This document shows, in pieces, positions 23,938-34,510 of a DNA stretch of 64,000 bases (positions within the stretch are counted from its first letter, which is position 1; each line of letters begins with the position of its first letter). Source of the DNA: Sciurus carolinensis (taxonomy: Eukaryota; Chordata; Mammalia; Rodentia; Sciuridae); contig NC_062218.1 of NCBI RefSeq assembly GCF_902686445.1, positions 372,001-436,000 on the forward strand. Reading direction: 5' to 3'. Under the pieces are notes generated by a model. It had not been told where the DNA came from. It did not search any database and was given only the letters and a program-made list of their open reading frames with translations. Made by a program: the position numbers and the translations under genes.

Positions 23938-24207
23938 CACAATCATAAGGAATTTACAATGGGACTTCAAATGTAAATAAGCTTGAAATAAGTGATAAAA
24001 AGATAACTTGAAAACCCTTTTTAAATAAATAAACACACTTGTGAATAACTCTTAGACCACAGAAGAAAACATGATGGAACTTAGAAATATATTTACAAAC
24101 CAAAATATACAGGATGTAGACAAAGCAATACTTATAAATAAATAACCTTAAGTGTTTACATATAAAAGAAGAAAGGCTAAAAATTAATGAGTCAACTATT
24201 TAAGTAG

Positions 24208-24398
24208 TCTTTTTATTCTCATACTGGGTCATGAACCGGGGGTGCTCTATTCACTGAGCTACAGCCCCAGCCCTTTTTTATTTTTCATTTTGATACAGCG
24301 TCTCACTAAATTGCTGAGACCGGCCTCCAACTTGCCATCCTCCTGCCTCAGCCTTTGGAGCCACTGGGATTACAGACTTGTGCCCCCACACTCAGCTT
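24208..24398 (-). mobile_element. B1/ID composite SINE
   Basis: The reverse complement arrangement is seen: an ID tail (TCACTGAGCTACAGCCCC), a T-rich joint, and then a B1 head (CTCCTGCCTCAGCCTTTGG, CTGGGATTACAGACTTGTGC). Confidence 0.88.
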
Positions 24399-24997
24399 CA
24401 TTAGTCATGATAAGGAACAGTATGAGCAACAAAAATAGAGGCAGAGAAAGGAAGCAGTATAAGATAATGTGTTGATGGATATCAAAACATCAAAAAGATG
24501 GGAGATCGATCACAGAAAACAGTGCCCAGTACTAGAAAGATACGGTACACACGTACACAGGACTGTATCCAGGAATGTAGATGCAGCATTAGGAATATGC
24601 ATACATGCTACAAAGAGTTACGAGGTGACTCAGGCTGTTAGGAACAAACGAATGCTAGTAAGTTTGAAGTCTGAAAGCAAATGAGTAAGTTCCTAGGAAA
24701 CAAAGCCTCTTAAACTAACTCAAGAAGAATAGAAAACCTGCATAATCATGACACCATTAAAGAAAGTGAGTCCGTGAGTCTGTTGTTGTCTCCCCAGAGA
24801 AACTGCCACACAATATAGGAGGAAAAATAACTCCACTCCATACCGAATCTGTGGTGTTGAACTGGAATTGGAGGTATTGGTGTGAACTCAGGATTCTTCC
24901 AGTGTATAAAGAAAGATGGAGACATGCGTACACATGTAAAGGGCCTGAAGGACCTGGGGCAGTGACACCCCAAGAGCAGTGAGCACACCTAACATCC

Positions 24998-25429
24998 TGT
25001 TATGGCTTGGATATGAAGTGTCCCCTAAAAGCTCATGTGAGAGGTAATGCAGGAATATTCAGAGATGAAATAACCCAACTATGTGGGCCATAACCTAATC
25101 AGGGGATTAATCCACTTGAGTGGATTAACTGGGTGATAACTAAAGGCAGGTAGGGTGTGGCTGGAGGAAGTAGGTCCCAGGGGCATGCCTGTGGGTTTAT
25201 ATTTTATCCCTGGCACATCTCTCTGTCTCTCACTCTCTCTCTTTCTCTCTCTGCTTCCTGGCTGCCATGTCCTGAGCTGCTTTCCTTCACCATCCCTTCC
25301 ACCGTGATATTCTGCTATGGAGGTGGCTGACCATGGACTGAACCTGTGAAACCATGAGCTGAAAATAAACTTTTCCTCTTCTAAGTTGTTTTTGTCCAGT
25401 CTTTTATCACAGCAACAAAAGCTAATACA
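24998..25429 (+). mobile_element. MaLR LTR, solo
   Basis: A complete LTR from TGTTATGGCTTGGATATG to AGCAACAAAAGCTAATACA. AATAAA at 25364-25369 and a CT-rich block at 25208-25255 are in the expected places. A possible short target duplication is CATCC versus CATGC. It is the sense-strand counterpart of the minus-strand LTRs elsewhere in the window. Bases 25430-26231 are unique sequence with no element recognised. Confidence 0.88.
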
Positions 25430-26488
25430 CATGCAGATTTTCCTTTCTGAATACCCCACAGGGTATTCAGAAGAAACAAGGACTTTGGGGCGCGTACCAA
25501 AGCTGGATTAGGGAAAAAAAGACAGGACAACCTCAGAAGCTGATGCTCTAGAAGACAAGGCAGCAGTAGAGTGGAGAGCTGTGTCACTGTGAAGGCCCCT
25601 GCCACGCCAAGGGGACTCTAGAGTTATGATGAATCACAGTAGCAATGGCTGACGACCCAGTGCACAAGTGGGGACGGAGATGAACGAATGTGAAATAACC
25701 TGGAGCTTCTCCTCAAAACACACTGCTCACGGACAGAGGCAGCAGAGACGATGCTGGAGAGGAGAGGTGATCTGAGCCGGTCATCCGCTGACCACTGCAG
25801 TAAAACTCAGGCAGAAGCAGCCACGGGTGCTGAAATCAGTGGTGAAAGTGGGTGAGAAAGGAGGTTTTTGTAGTCTTGAATGAAGTTTCTGTGAATTACC
25901 AAGGGGAAACCCAGGAGTGGAGAAACAGCATTCCGGGGGTCCCTGAGTGACTCTGCCAGAGAGCAGGGCCACACTGTGCCCTTGCCCGTCCCGGGGAGCA
26001 GAGCCGGCTGCAGAGTGAGTGGCCTGGAGTCCACAGAGCTGGGAGCTCAGGATGTTGACCTGGCCGTGAGGCTTCCGAGGCTGGTCTGGGGAAGGTGTTG
26101 GGGCTTTGTGTTCCTATAGCGTGGCGCTGTCTCAAAATAAAAGTGGCCAACAGAGGAGCAAAAGCGAAGCCTGAGGAGTTGTGAGGAAGTCCACCAAGGC
26201 TGTTGAGGGTCCCCTCTACGCCTCGTTTGTCCAGGGTTTGATTTGTTCTTTCTTTTCTAGTTCCTTGTACTGATGGTCAGTTGGTTGTTTGAGGTCTTTC
26301 TGTCTCTTCTGCAAGTGCTCCTCGCTGGAGACTGCCCTGCCGGGCTGCTCTTGCTGTTTCCCGTGAGTTTGGATATTGTATTTCCACCATCACTGTTTCA
26401 AGAGGCTTTAAAATTTCTCTCAGTGTCTGTGCATTCATCAGTCATTCCAAGGCCTGCTCTGTAATTTCAATATATTCATGCAATTTCT

Positions 26489-28362
26489 TCTTTTTTTATT
26501 ATTTTTTTATTGTAAACAAATGGGATATATGTTGTTTCTCTGTTTGCACATGGAGTAAAGGCTTACCATTTGTGTGATCATAAATTTACACAGGGTAATG
26601 TTGTTTGATTCATTCTGTTATTTTTTCCCTTCTCCCCACCCCTCCCACCCCTCCCACCCCTCTTTTCCCTCTATACAGTCCTTCCTTCCTCCATTCTTGC
26701 CCCCCTCCCTAACCCTAACTCTAACCCTAACACTAACCCCTCCCACCCCCCATTATGTGTCTTCATCCATTTATTAGCGATATCATTCGTCCTTTGGTTT
26801 TTTGAGATTGGCTTATCTCACTTAGCATGATATTCTCCAATTTCATCCATTTGCCTGCAAATGCCATAATTTTATCGTTCTTTATGGCTAAGTAATATTC
26901 CATTGTATATATATACCACAGTTTCTTTATCCATTCATCAATTGAAGGACATCTAGGTTGGTTCCACAGTCTGGCTATTGTGAATTGAGCAGCTATGAAC
27001 ATTGATGTGGCTGTATCTCTGTAGTATGCTGATTTTAAGTCCTTTGGGTATAGGCCAAAGAGTGGGATAGCTGGGTCAAATGGTGGGTTCATTCCAAGTT
27101 TTCTAGGGAATCTCCACACTGCTTTCCAGAGTGGCTGCACTAAGTTGCAGCCCCACCAGCAATGTATGAGTGTACCTTTTTCCCCACATCCTCGCCAACA
27201 CCTATTGTTGCTTGTATTCTTGATAATCACCATTCTAATTGGGGTGAGATGGAATCTTAGTGTAGTTTTGATTTGCATTTCTCTTATTACTAGAGATGTT
27301 GAACATTTTTCCATATGTTTGTTGATTGCTTGTAGATCTTCTTCTGTGAAGTGTCTATTCATTTCCTTAGCCCATTTGTTGATTGGGTTATTTGTATTCT
27401 TGGTGTAGAGTTTTTTGAGTTCTTTATATATTCTGGAGATTAGTGCTCTATCTGAAGTATGATTGGCAAAGATTTTCTCCCACTCTGTAGGCTCTTTCTT
27501 CGCATTGCTGATAGTTTCCTTTACCGAGAGAAAGCTTTTTAGTTTGAATCTATCCCAGTTATTGATTCTTGCTTTTATTTCTTGTGCTATGGGAGTCCTG
27601 TTGAGGAAGTCTGGTCCTAAACCGACATGTTGAAGATCTGGACCTACTTTTTCTTCTATAATCTGCAGGGTCTCTGGTCTGATTCTGAGGTCCTTAATCC
27701 ATTTTGAGTTTAGTTTCGTGCATGGTGAGAGATATGGGTTTAGTTTCATTCTGTTGCATATGGATTTCCAATTCTCCCAGCCCCATTTGTTGAAGAGGCT
27801 ATCTTTTCTCCATTGCATATTTTTGGAACCTTTGTCTAGTATGAGAAAATTGTATTTATTTGGGTTTGTGTCTGTGTCCTCTATTCTGTACCATTGATCC
27901 ACCTTTCTATTTTGGTACCAATACCATGCCGTTTTTGTTACTATTGCTTTGTAGTAGAGTTGAAGATCTGGTATTGCGATGCCCCCTCTTCCTGCTGAGG
28001 ATTGCTTTAGCTATTCTGGGTTTTTTTAGTCTTCCAGATGAATTTCATGATTGTTTGTTCTATTTCTGTAAGATATGTCATTGGGATTTTAATTGGAATT
28101 GCATTGAATCTGTATAGCACTTTTGGTAGTATGGCCATTTTGACAATATTAATTCTTCCTATCCAAGAACATGGGAGATCTTTCCATCTTCTAAGGTTTT
28201 CTTTAATTTCTTTCTTTAGTGTTCTGTAGTTCTCATTGTAGAGGTCTTTCACCTCTTTTGTGAGATTGATTCCCAAGTATTTTATTTTTTTTGAGGCTAT
28301 TGTGAATGGGGTAGTTTTCCTAATTATTCTTTCCAAAGATTCATCATTTATGTATAAAAATG
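26489..28362 (-). mobile_element. Young 5'-truncated L1 with ORF2 remnant
   Basis: A minus-strand L1 flanked by a perfect 16-bp target site duplication, TATTCATGCAATTTCT (26473-26488 and 28363-28378). One frame of 379 codons (27902 to 26763) carries the ORF2 C-terminal domain. A second open stretch of 120 codons (28369 to 28007) carries the region before it in another frame, so a frameshift lies between 28007 and about 27902. The 3' UTR (26489-26760) is G-rich on the L1 sense strand, with an unusual telomere-like tract. It is closely related to the copy at 5316-6345. Not a host gene. Confidence 0.93.
26707..26740. repeat. Telomere-like CCCTAA tract inside L1 3' UTR
   Basis: CCCTAACCCTAACTCTAACC and CTAACACTAACCCC follow each other: about five 6-bp units of the CCCTAA type, two of them altered. 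It lies in the G-rich 3' UTR of the young L1. The sister L1 copy has no such tract at the same place (6120-6215). Confidence 0.9.
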
Positions 28363-28837
28363 TATTCATGCAATTTCTAAAATTCCTCTTGGTGAGTTCT
28401 AATCTTATTCTATTGGGTCAGAAAAGTCAACATGATTTTGATGTTTTTGAAAACTTGAGGCTTGTTTTGCGGCCTCACGTGTGATCTATCCTGGAGAATA
28501 TTCTACGCACGATGGGAAGAATGTGTGTTCTGCAGCTGTGGTGCGAAATGTTCTGTAAATGTGAGTTGGGTTTCTTTGGCCTGTAATATCATTTCTGCTG
28601 TTTTCGTTTTTTCCATCTGGACGGTCTGTCCACTGATGAAAGTGAGGAGTCACAGAGCCTGACGACCTTGCAGCCTTCTCCACTTAGACCTAACGATGTT
28701 GCTTCATATGGTCGGGTGTCTCAGCATGGTATATGTGCGTTTATGATTATTTCCTTGTTGAACTGATACCTTTATCTTCGTGTAGTGGCCTTCCTTTTCT
28801 CTTTTTTTCAGTTTAAAAAGTTTTTTTTGTTGTTGTT

Positions 28838-28956
28838 GTAGATGGTCACATACCTTTATTTTATTTATTTATTTTTATGTGGTGCTGAGGATCCAACCCA
28901 GTGGCTCATGTGTGCTAGACAAGTGCTCCACTACTGAGCTACAATGCCTGCCCTTT
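28838..28956 (-). mobile_element. ID-type SINE
   Basis: T-rich sequence, then GTGGTGCTGAGGATCCAACCC and CTACTGAGCTACAATGCC: an ID element in reverse, inserted in old L1. Confidence 0.75.
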
Positions 28957-31328
28957 TTTAAAGAAATTTTGATTGAAGTCTATTTTATCTGAGATGAGCA
29001 CAGCTGTTCCTGCTTACTTTTGGTGATCATCTGCTTAGAGTATCTTTTCCAACCCTTCAGTCTGTGTGTGTCTTTACTAGTGAAGCGAGTTTCTTGTAGG
29101 CAGTGTGTAGTTGGGTCTTTTTTAAATGCATTCAAGCACTCTCCATCTTTTGATTAGGTAATCTAATCTGTTTACAGTCAAAGTTGTCAGTGATAAGAAC
29201 TAACTCCCGCGTTGTTTTCTGTTTGTTTTGTCTATACTTTGTTCCATTGCATATCCCTGTTGTTCACCCTGTGGTTTTCTACATGGTGAGACTTGGTTCT
29301 TTTTCCCTCTTTCATTTGCATCTATGCTTTGCTTGTGAGTTTGATTCCTTTCTTGTGTTTGCTTCTTGTTTGCATTTCATTCTTCTGTGTACATGACCAG
29401 TGTTCCCACTTTCTGAAGAGGCTGTGCCCTGGGGCACGTGGATTCCGACAGAGGCTCCGTTCTCAGGATGGCATGGGGGCTCCTCTGAAGCCAAGCTGCC
29501 CCGCAGGCTTCAACCAGCCCCAGCCTCGGCTCTGGGCCTGTGGTGACCATGGAGCTCTCCTGTGGTGATGGGTTTGCTGGGGCTCCTCACTGACCTCCCT
29601 GGGGCGGGGGTCACAGCTGACATGAGCCCCATTGTCCTCTCTCTGCCGCCTTCCAGGCCTCTTGTTCTGCAGGCCCGCATCCCTCCATGCTGAGTTCCAG
29701 CCCGCTCCCTTGGCCACTTACCTTGGAATGCAGTGGTTTACTCGTTGGGTTCTCTGGGGCTGGGTGAGCATGGGCACCTCTGTCCAGCCATCTCAGCGCC
29801 TCCTCCTTCTGGCCTACTCAGCCACCCCTCAGCAGCCACCCCTGGCCATGCGCTCGGCATCATGCCACCTGGACCTGACAGAACCTCTCGCCCTCCTCTC
29901 TCCCTCCTCCTCACACATGGCCTGAAAGTGGCTGGGTTCTGTGTCCTAATTCCCTGCTGATCTCAAGATGGCGGCAGACCATGATGCTGAGGAAGTGGCA
30001 CGTGGAACTCCCGTCCCTCTGGGTTCCCAGCACTGGTAGCATTGGGCCCTAGGGCCTTCTACTCCATCGGGCTGTATCTCCCAATGGTGACGTTGCAAGA
30101 CTCTGATGGCAGCTGGAGGCCACGGTGACGTGCGATGGTTCATGGGAGGAAGCCAAAGACCTGGTGATTGCAGGCAGGCCAACTCCTCGTCAGTGTTATT
30201 TGAAAGTTCATGGTTATGTAACTTTATGAATTCACTCATAAGTTCATTATTTATAAACAAATTGGTTGCTCTCTCTGACCCCTGAGCTGGACCGTCCTCA
30301 TGGGCATGAACATTACAAGTGGGGCAAGGTCTGCACCTGTGGAGGTGCGGAGGGCTAGTATCCTCTCTGCTGGGGGGCAGTACCCATGCAGGCTCCTCTT
30401 CACACACCTGAGCTTTATTAATGTAATGGAATAAATATTGAGTTTTGAAATATCTGATTTCAGCAAGCACTTTTTTGTTTTGTTGTGTTTTGTTTTACAA
30501 AACATCTCTTGACTTTGACTGACCCTGGTACTTTCTTTTGATATGTCTTGCTGAAACTTAACAAGAATATGTCTTGCATTTCTTGTTGAAACTTATCAAG
30601 AGTGACCGAATGATTAGCTTATTCCAGATGTTTCACATCAGGAAGAGAACATGGGTGCACATTGTATACACTTATTGCTCTTTTTCCCCAAAGGAGTTAT
30701 TTTTGGTTGCATCTTCCTGGAGTCTCAGGGCTTGGGGCAAGGGCTCATTTCCTCTGCAGGACGGTGTGAGTCTGCAGTTACCAGAGCCCTGTGGCCCGGC
30801 TTGTGTGACCTCAGAAAGTGGTTAGCAGGAGACCACGGGGCACTGCAGGCTGCTGCTCCCCGGTCTCCAGACCTCAGAGGAAATGCATCTTTGTGGTGCT
30901 TTTTGATCTGTATGGAAGTGAGAAATCTCTAAAGCTCACTGGTGCATTTTGAAAAATCTGGAACTTCTTTCTACAGAAAATGCGTCAGCTTGACACGGCG
31001 TACATCTCGGACAGTGCTCCAATCTTCTAGGCCCCGTGCTTGCGTGGAGGGAATGTGTGCATTTATATTCTGGGTGCTTTTCTTCCTCAGGGAATCAGGG
31101 CTTCTAGTGCCCTTTCTAACCCCCTGTCCCACAAGCTGCAGCACAGGACCCTGGAAGGCCCCGCCTATGCCTTTCCCTCCTGCTGCACCTGCGGGGGCCT
31201 CCTGCACCGCGCCTCCCCGCCCCCGCAGGCACCTCCACGCACACTCGCTCTGCCACATGTGAGCCACACCACGTCGGCCGAGCCCACAACCACGCCCACC
31301 CTCCTCAGAGCCTCGCTCCCCATTCATT

Positions 31329-31560
31329 CTTACACCCAGCAGAGTTCACACGCACCCTCGCCACGTTCACACCCAGCAGAGTTCACACGCACCCTCGCCA
31401 CGTTCACACCCAGCAGAGTTCACACGCACCCTCGACACGTTCACACCCAGCAGAGTTCACACGCACCCTCGCCACGTTCACACCCAGCAGAGTTCACACG
31501 CACCCTCGCCACGTTCACACCCAACACAGTTCACATGCGCCCTTGCCGTGTTCACACACA
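31329..31560. repeat. 36-bp minisatellite followed by CA-rich DNA
   Basis: A 36-bp unit (ACACCCAGCAGAGTTCACAC, GCACCCTCGCCACGTTC) is repeated about six times. It grades into a CA-rich region of short ACACTG/TCACAC words up to about 31830. From 29391 to 31328 and from 31831 to 33879 I see no gene, repeat or regulatory element that I can support. Confidence 0.93.
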
Positions 31561-33879
31561 CCCAACACGTCACTGTGCTCAAACACACACCTGCTCACAT
31601 TGGTCACACCAAGTGTCCACACAGCCTCACACACTGTGCTCACACATGTTCACACACACTGCTCACAGGTGGACACATACTCTCACACCCTCACGCACTC
31701 TCACACAGTGCTTGCGGGTGGACACACATCCATAACATTCATGCACCCACACTAGCATGTAGCATTTACACACACCCTTATACACTCAGCATCTCACTCA
31801 CATGTGCACACACTCATTTCCACACTCGCTCTCATGGGCCTCTGCCATCACATTAATGGTCATTCTATAACACAGCCATGGTCCCCAAGGTGACAAGAGG
31901 TCTCCTGCCACCTCCTGGACCCCCAGTCTACAGCAGGCAAGGTTCCTGGACAAGAGGCGTGCCGGAGCAGAGACGATGGGTAGGTCCAGGTGATGGGGAC
32001 ACATCTCCATCACACTAGTCTGATCGTCCATGTAATGGAAGAAGAACTGACCCAGAGGTCACCTGCCCAGGGTGTGGCCTCAGCCTGGAGGTCAGACGTG
32101 GCACCAGGCTCCGGGCTCTTGGCCAGTGCTGAGATACTGGTGTCCTGCCATGAGGAGAACTCCTCGCCACCCCTGTTCTCCTCAGGCTGAAGAGTGGTGT
32201 CCACCCACCGGGGAGGCTGCACCTCTCGTCCTGGGCAGCCGTTCAGCCTGCTCCAGAAGTGCTCATTCCCATGTGGGCAGCTGTGCTTCATCGGGTTGGT
32301 GTATAACCACGGCGCTGGACACAGTCCTCATCTAATAAGGGCCTCTGTGGACCTCTCCCCCCAAGAGCTGCAGCTGACCAGAAATGGGGCCCTGGGCTTC
32401 TCTTCTGAAGCCATGAGGCCCCTGTGGTGGGCGTCCTGTGTCCCAGTTCCCAGAAGGTGCAGCAGGGGCTTGGCAGGACCTGTTGTCCTGGATGACAAGG
32501 TGTCTCTCGTGTCCCCAGGGCCGTGGGGCCAGCACTGGGGGAGTCCCCAGATGGCTGTGGTGGCTGGGCCACCTCAGGAAGCTTTCTTAGAGGGAGCCGC
32601 ATCTGCCCTGTTCACTCTACTCCCACAGAACCTGTCCCTGTAAACCATGGTTCTTGGGATTTCTGTGCCCACTAAGTGCAGAGTGGACAATGGAAGCGGG
32701 GTCTTGGGCTTTTCCTCCTGTTTGACTGCTTCTGCCCCAGTACACTGCTGTGAATGCTGGGGACAAGCACAGCTGGCTGTGTCCCACAGGCCTTTGGGTG
32801 CACCTCTGTCACTGTGGTCCCCACACCCTGCCATCCTCACAGGTGTGGGCTGGTGGAACCTTGAAGCATGTCCTCAGCACACAGACATAACTGCCCCCAC
32901 ACTGCTGTTCGCCTGCCCCTGTCCCCAGCCCTTGGCGGTGGGTCCATCCCCCTTTCCTTCCTGCACAGGGGGTTGTGGGGCTGTGGGTGGAGTCTCCGTG
33001 GACGAGCAGCTAGGGCTCCTTACCGCTGAAGCCTGCCTGAAGCTCCAGCCAGGCCCTCCCGGGTGCAGAGGGAGGAGAGGCAGCTCATGCGGGGGGGTCT
33101 TGAGTGCGAATGAGGTGCAGGGCTCAACCCTCCCCTGTTCTGGGTCTGTCTGCCTCTCTTCGCTTCCGTTTTCCTACCTTCTTTTTCAGGGTCCCCACAT
33201 CCCCCTGGGGCCTTCCTCTCTATCTACAGAAGATCTAAAATAAACATCGTTCAGTCCTATAAACAATCAGGAAACTCAGCGCCAGTCTGGAACATCTCTA
33301 CTCCAGCTGGTTTGTTCAGCCTTATCCCTGACCACTGGAAGGGTGGCCACAGGACTGGCTGGCCCACACTGCTCCATGGTCAAGGACCTGAATTCAAGGA
33401 GCTTGGAGCAAGGAGGCTGCCACTTTCCAGGCAGGGCAATGCTGTCCAGAACCAGAGATGGCCTGGTCTGTATGCTTCTCCTTCACCAAGAACACTGGGC
33501 CAGGCTAAGGCACATGACCCCTCTGTAGCCACCGGTGAGGGAACGGTCCCCATGGCACAGTGTCCTTGCCGTGTCCCCTAGGTGTGGAAAAAAGGTCTCA
33601 GAGCAAGAACGTACATAGGGTGGGACACCTGCAAGGTTGGATGGCCCAGTCCAGGCCCCAACCCTTCCTGCCTTGCTGCAGGTTCAGCTATTTCAACTCT
33701 CTCCATGGTAATTCCTCAAATTCTGGCTATTCCAAATGAAACTCTGGAGCACAAAAAATCAACCTAGTGAGAAACGCTGGTTCCAGTTGATTCTGCACCA
33801 GCTGGAGGGCTGCTGGGGCGGCCCTGTAAATCTCCAACGCGGAAGATCCACCCTCTGCGTTTCGGAGTGGGGAGGCTGG

Positions 33880-34510
33880 GGCTGGCAGCGCTGAGCGCTC
33901 GCCCACACGGAATCCTGCTGGGTCCAGGGCCCTGGCTGGCCTCTCTCGCCCAGGAATGCAGCCCTGGGGCTCGGAGGGAGGGCTGCCCCCCTTTCACTGC
34001 AGCGGTCAGAGAGGCCGTCCTGTCCCTGCGGCCCTGCCCGGGGTCCGCGGACGGCGAGGAGGGCAGCGGGCCGAGGTCGGACGGCCGCGGGTGCAGGCTC
34101 TCCCCGCCTGGCCTGGGGCCGCGGAGACCCCGGCTCCTTCGCCGCCTCCCAGAGGGGCCACCTGCTCCTGGGAGCCGCCCACGCAGGGCTCGCCGGGCGG
34201 CGCCGCCTCCGGCTGGGCACCTCGGCGCTCGCTCGCACGCGATCGGCGGCCCTTGCGTGACGCGGCGGCGGCCGCAGAAGGAAGCGGCGGCGCCCGGGGC
34301 ACGCGATGGGCGGCTGGGCGGCCCCGCCCGGAGTGGCCCCGACGGGCCCCGCCCAGGCCCGGCCCCTCGGCCGCCTGGAGCCGGCGCCGGCCTCCCTGAC
34401 CCCAGCCCGGGGCTCGCCTGCTGCTGCTGGACTCAGGCACCTGGGACCGGGCGGAGGCGACCAGCGTGGTGGCGCCGGGGCTGCTTTCCGCCCACTCTGC
34501 GCTGGGGGGA
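33880..34510 (+). promoter_or_regulatory. Intragenic CpG island in AHRR intron 3
   Basis: CpG density is far above the rest of the window. GC boxes CCCCGCCC lie at 34322-34329 and 34347-34354, and a stretch such as GCGTGACGCGGCGGCGGCCG occurs at 34255-34274. The island ends abruptly at a TATATATATGTATATATA tract (34516-34533). It lies 2 kb before exon 4. In human AHRR, intron 3 holds the smoking-responsive methylation site cg05575921 and is described as regulatory (established knowledge). Orthology of this island to it is inferred. It could also be an internal promoter. I saw no exon I could defend in it. From 34534 to 36499 nothing else is recognised. Confidence 0.8.
34180..34306. promoter_or_regulatory. 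Cluster of XRE (AHR/ARNT) core sites
   Basis: Four GCGTG cores lie within 127 bp. Three fit the extended TNGCGTG form: TCGCACGCGA at 34233-34242 (minus strand TCGCGTGCGA), TTGCGTGACG at 34253-34262 (plus), and GGGCACGCGA at 34297-34306 (minus strand TCGCGTGCCC). A fourth, weaker core is CACGC at 34180-34184. The first fits the published consensus (T/G)NGCGTG(A/C)(G/C)A completely. AHR induces AHRR through such sites in other mammals. Confidence 0.6.

Larger units (their letters stand above)
22985..24790 (+). mobile_element. Old L1 fragments, plus strand, split by two SINEs
   Basis: Decayed L1 ORF2 in sense orientation. The endonuclease-region block AATGGACTAAACCTGCCACT...AAAAGGTAGAGATCG comes first, followed by CAAAATATATCAAGC, AAACAAGTCTCAATAAATTT and, near 24690-24750, GAAGAATAGAAAACCTGC. 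SINEs interrupt at 23725 and 24208. No long frame survives. The part 21357-22984 upstream shows nothing recognised. Confidence 0.65.
26232..29390 (-). mobile_element. Old L1, minus strand, host of a younger L1
   Basis: 26232-26488 and 28363-29390 are collinear pieces of one decayed L1 in reverse orientation. The left part has GTTCTTTCTTTTCTAGTTCC. The right part has GTGATCTATCCTGGAGAATA, TGTTCTGTAAATGTGAG and GAAATTTTGATTGAAGTC. The younger L1 at 26489-28362 and an ID SINE at 28838-28956 split it. Confidence 0.75.

Noticed and set aside
26763..27902. 379-codon open frame as a host gene
   Set aside because: It is the C-terminal part of L1 ORF2 within a truncated element that has a target site duplication.
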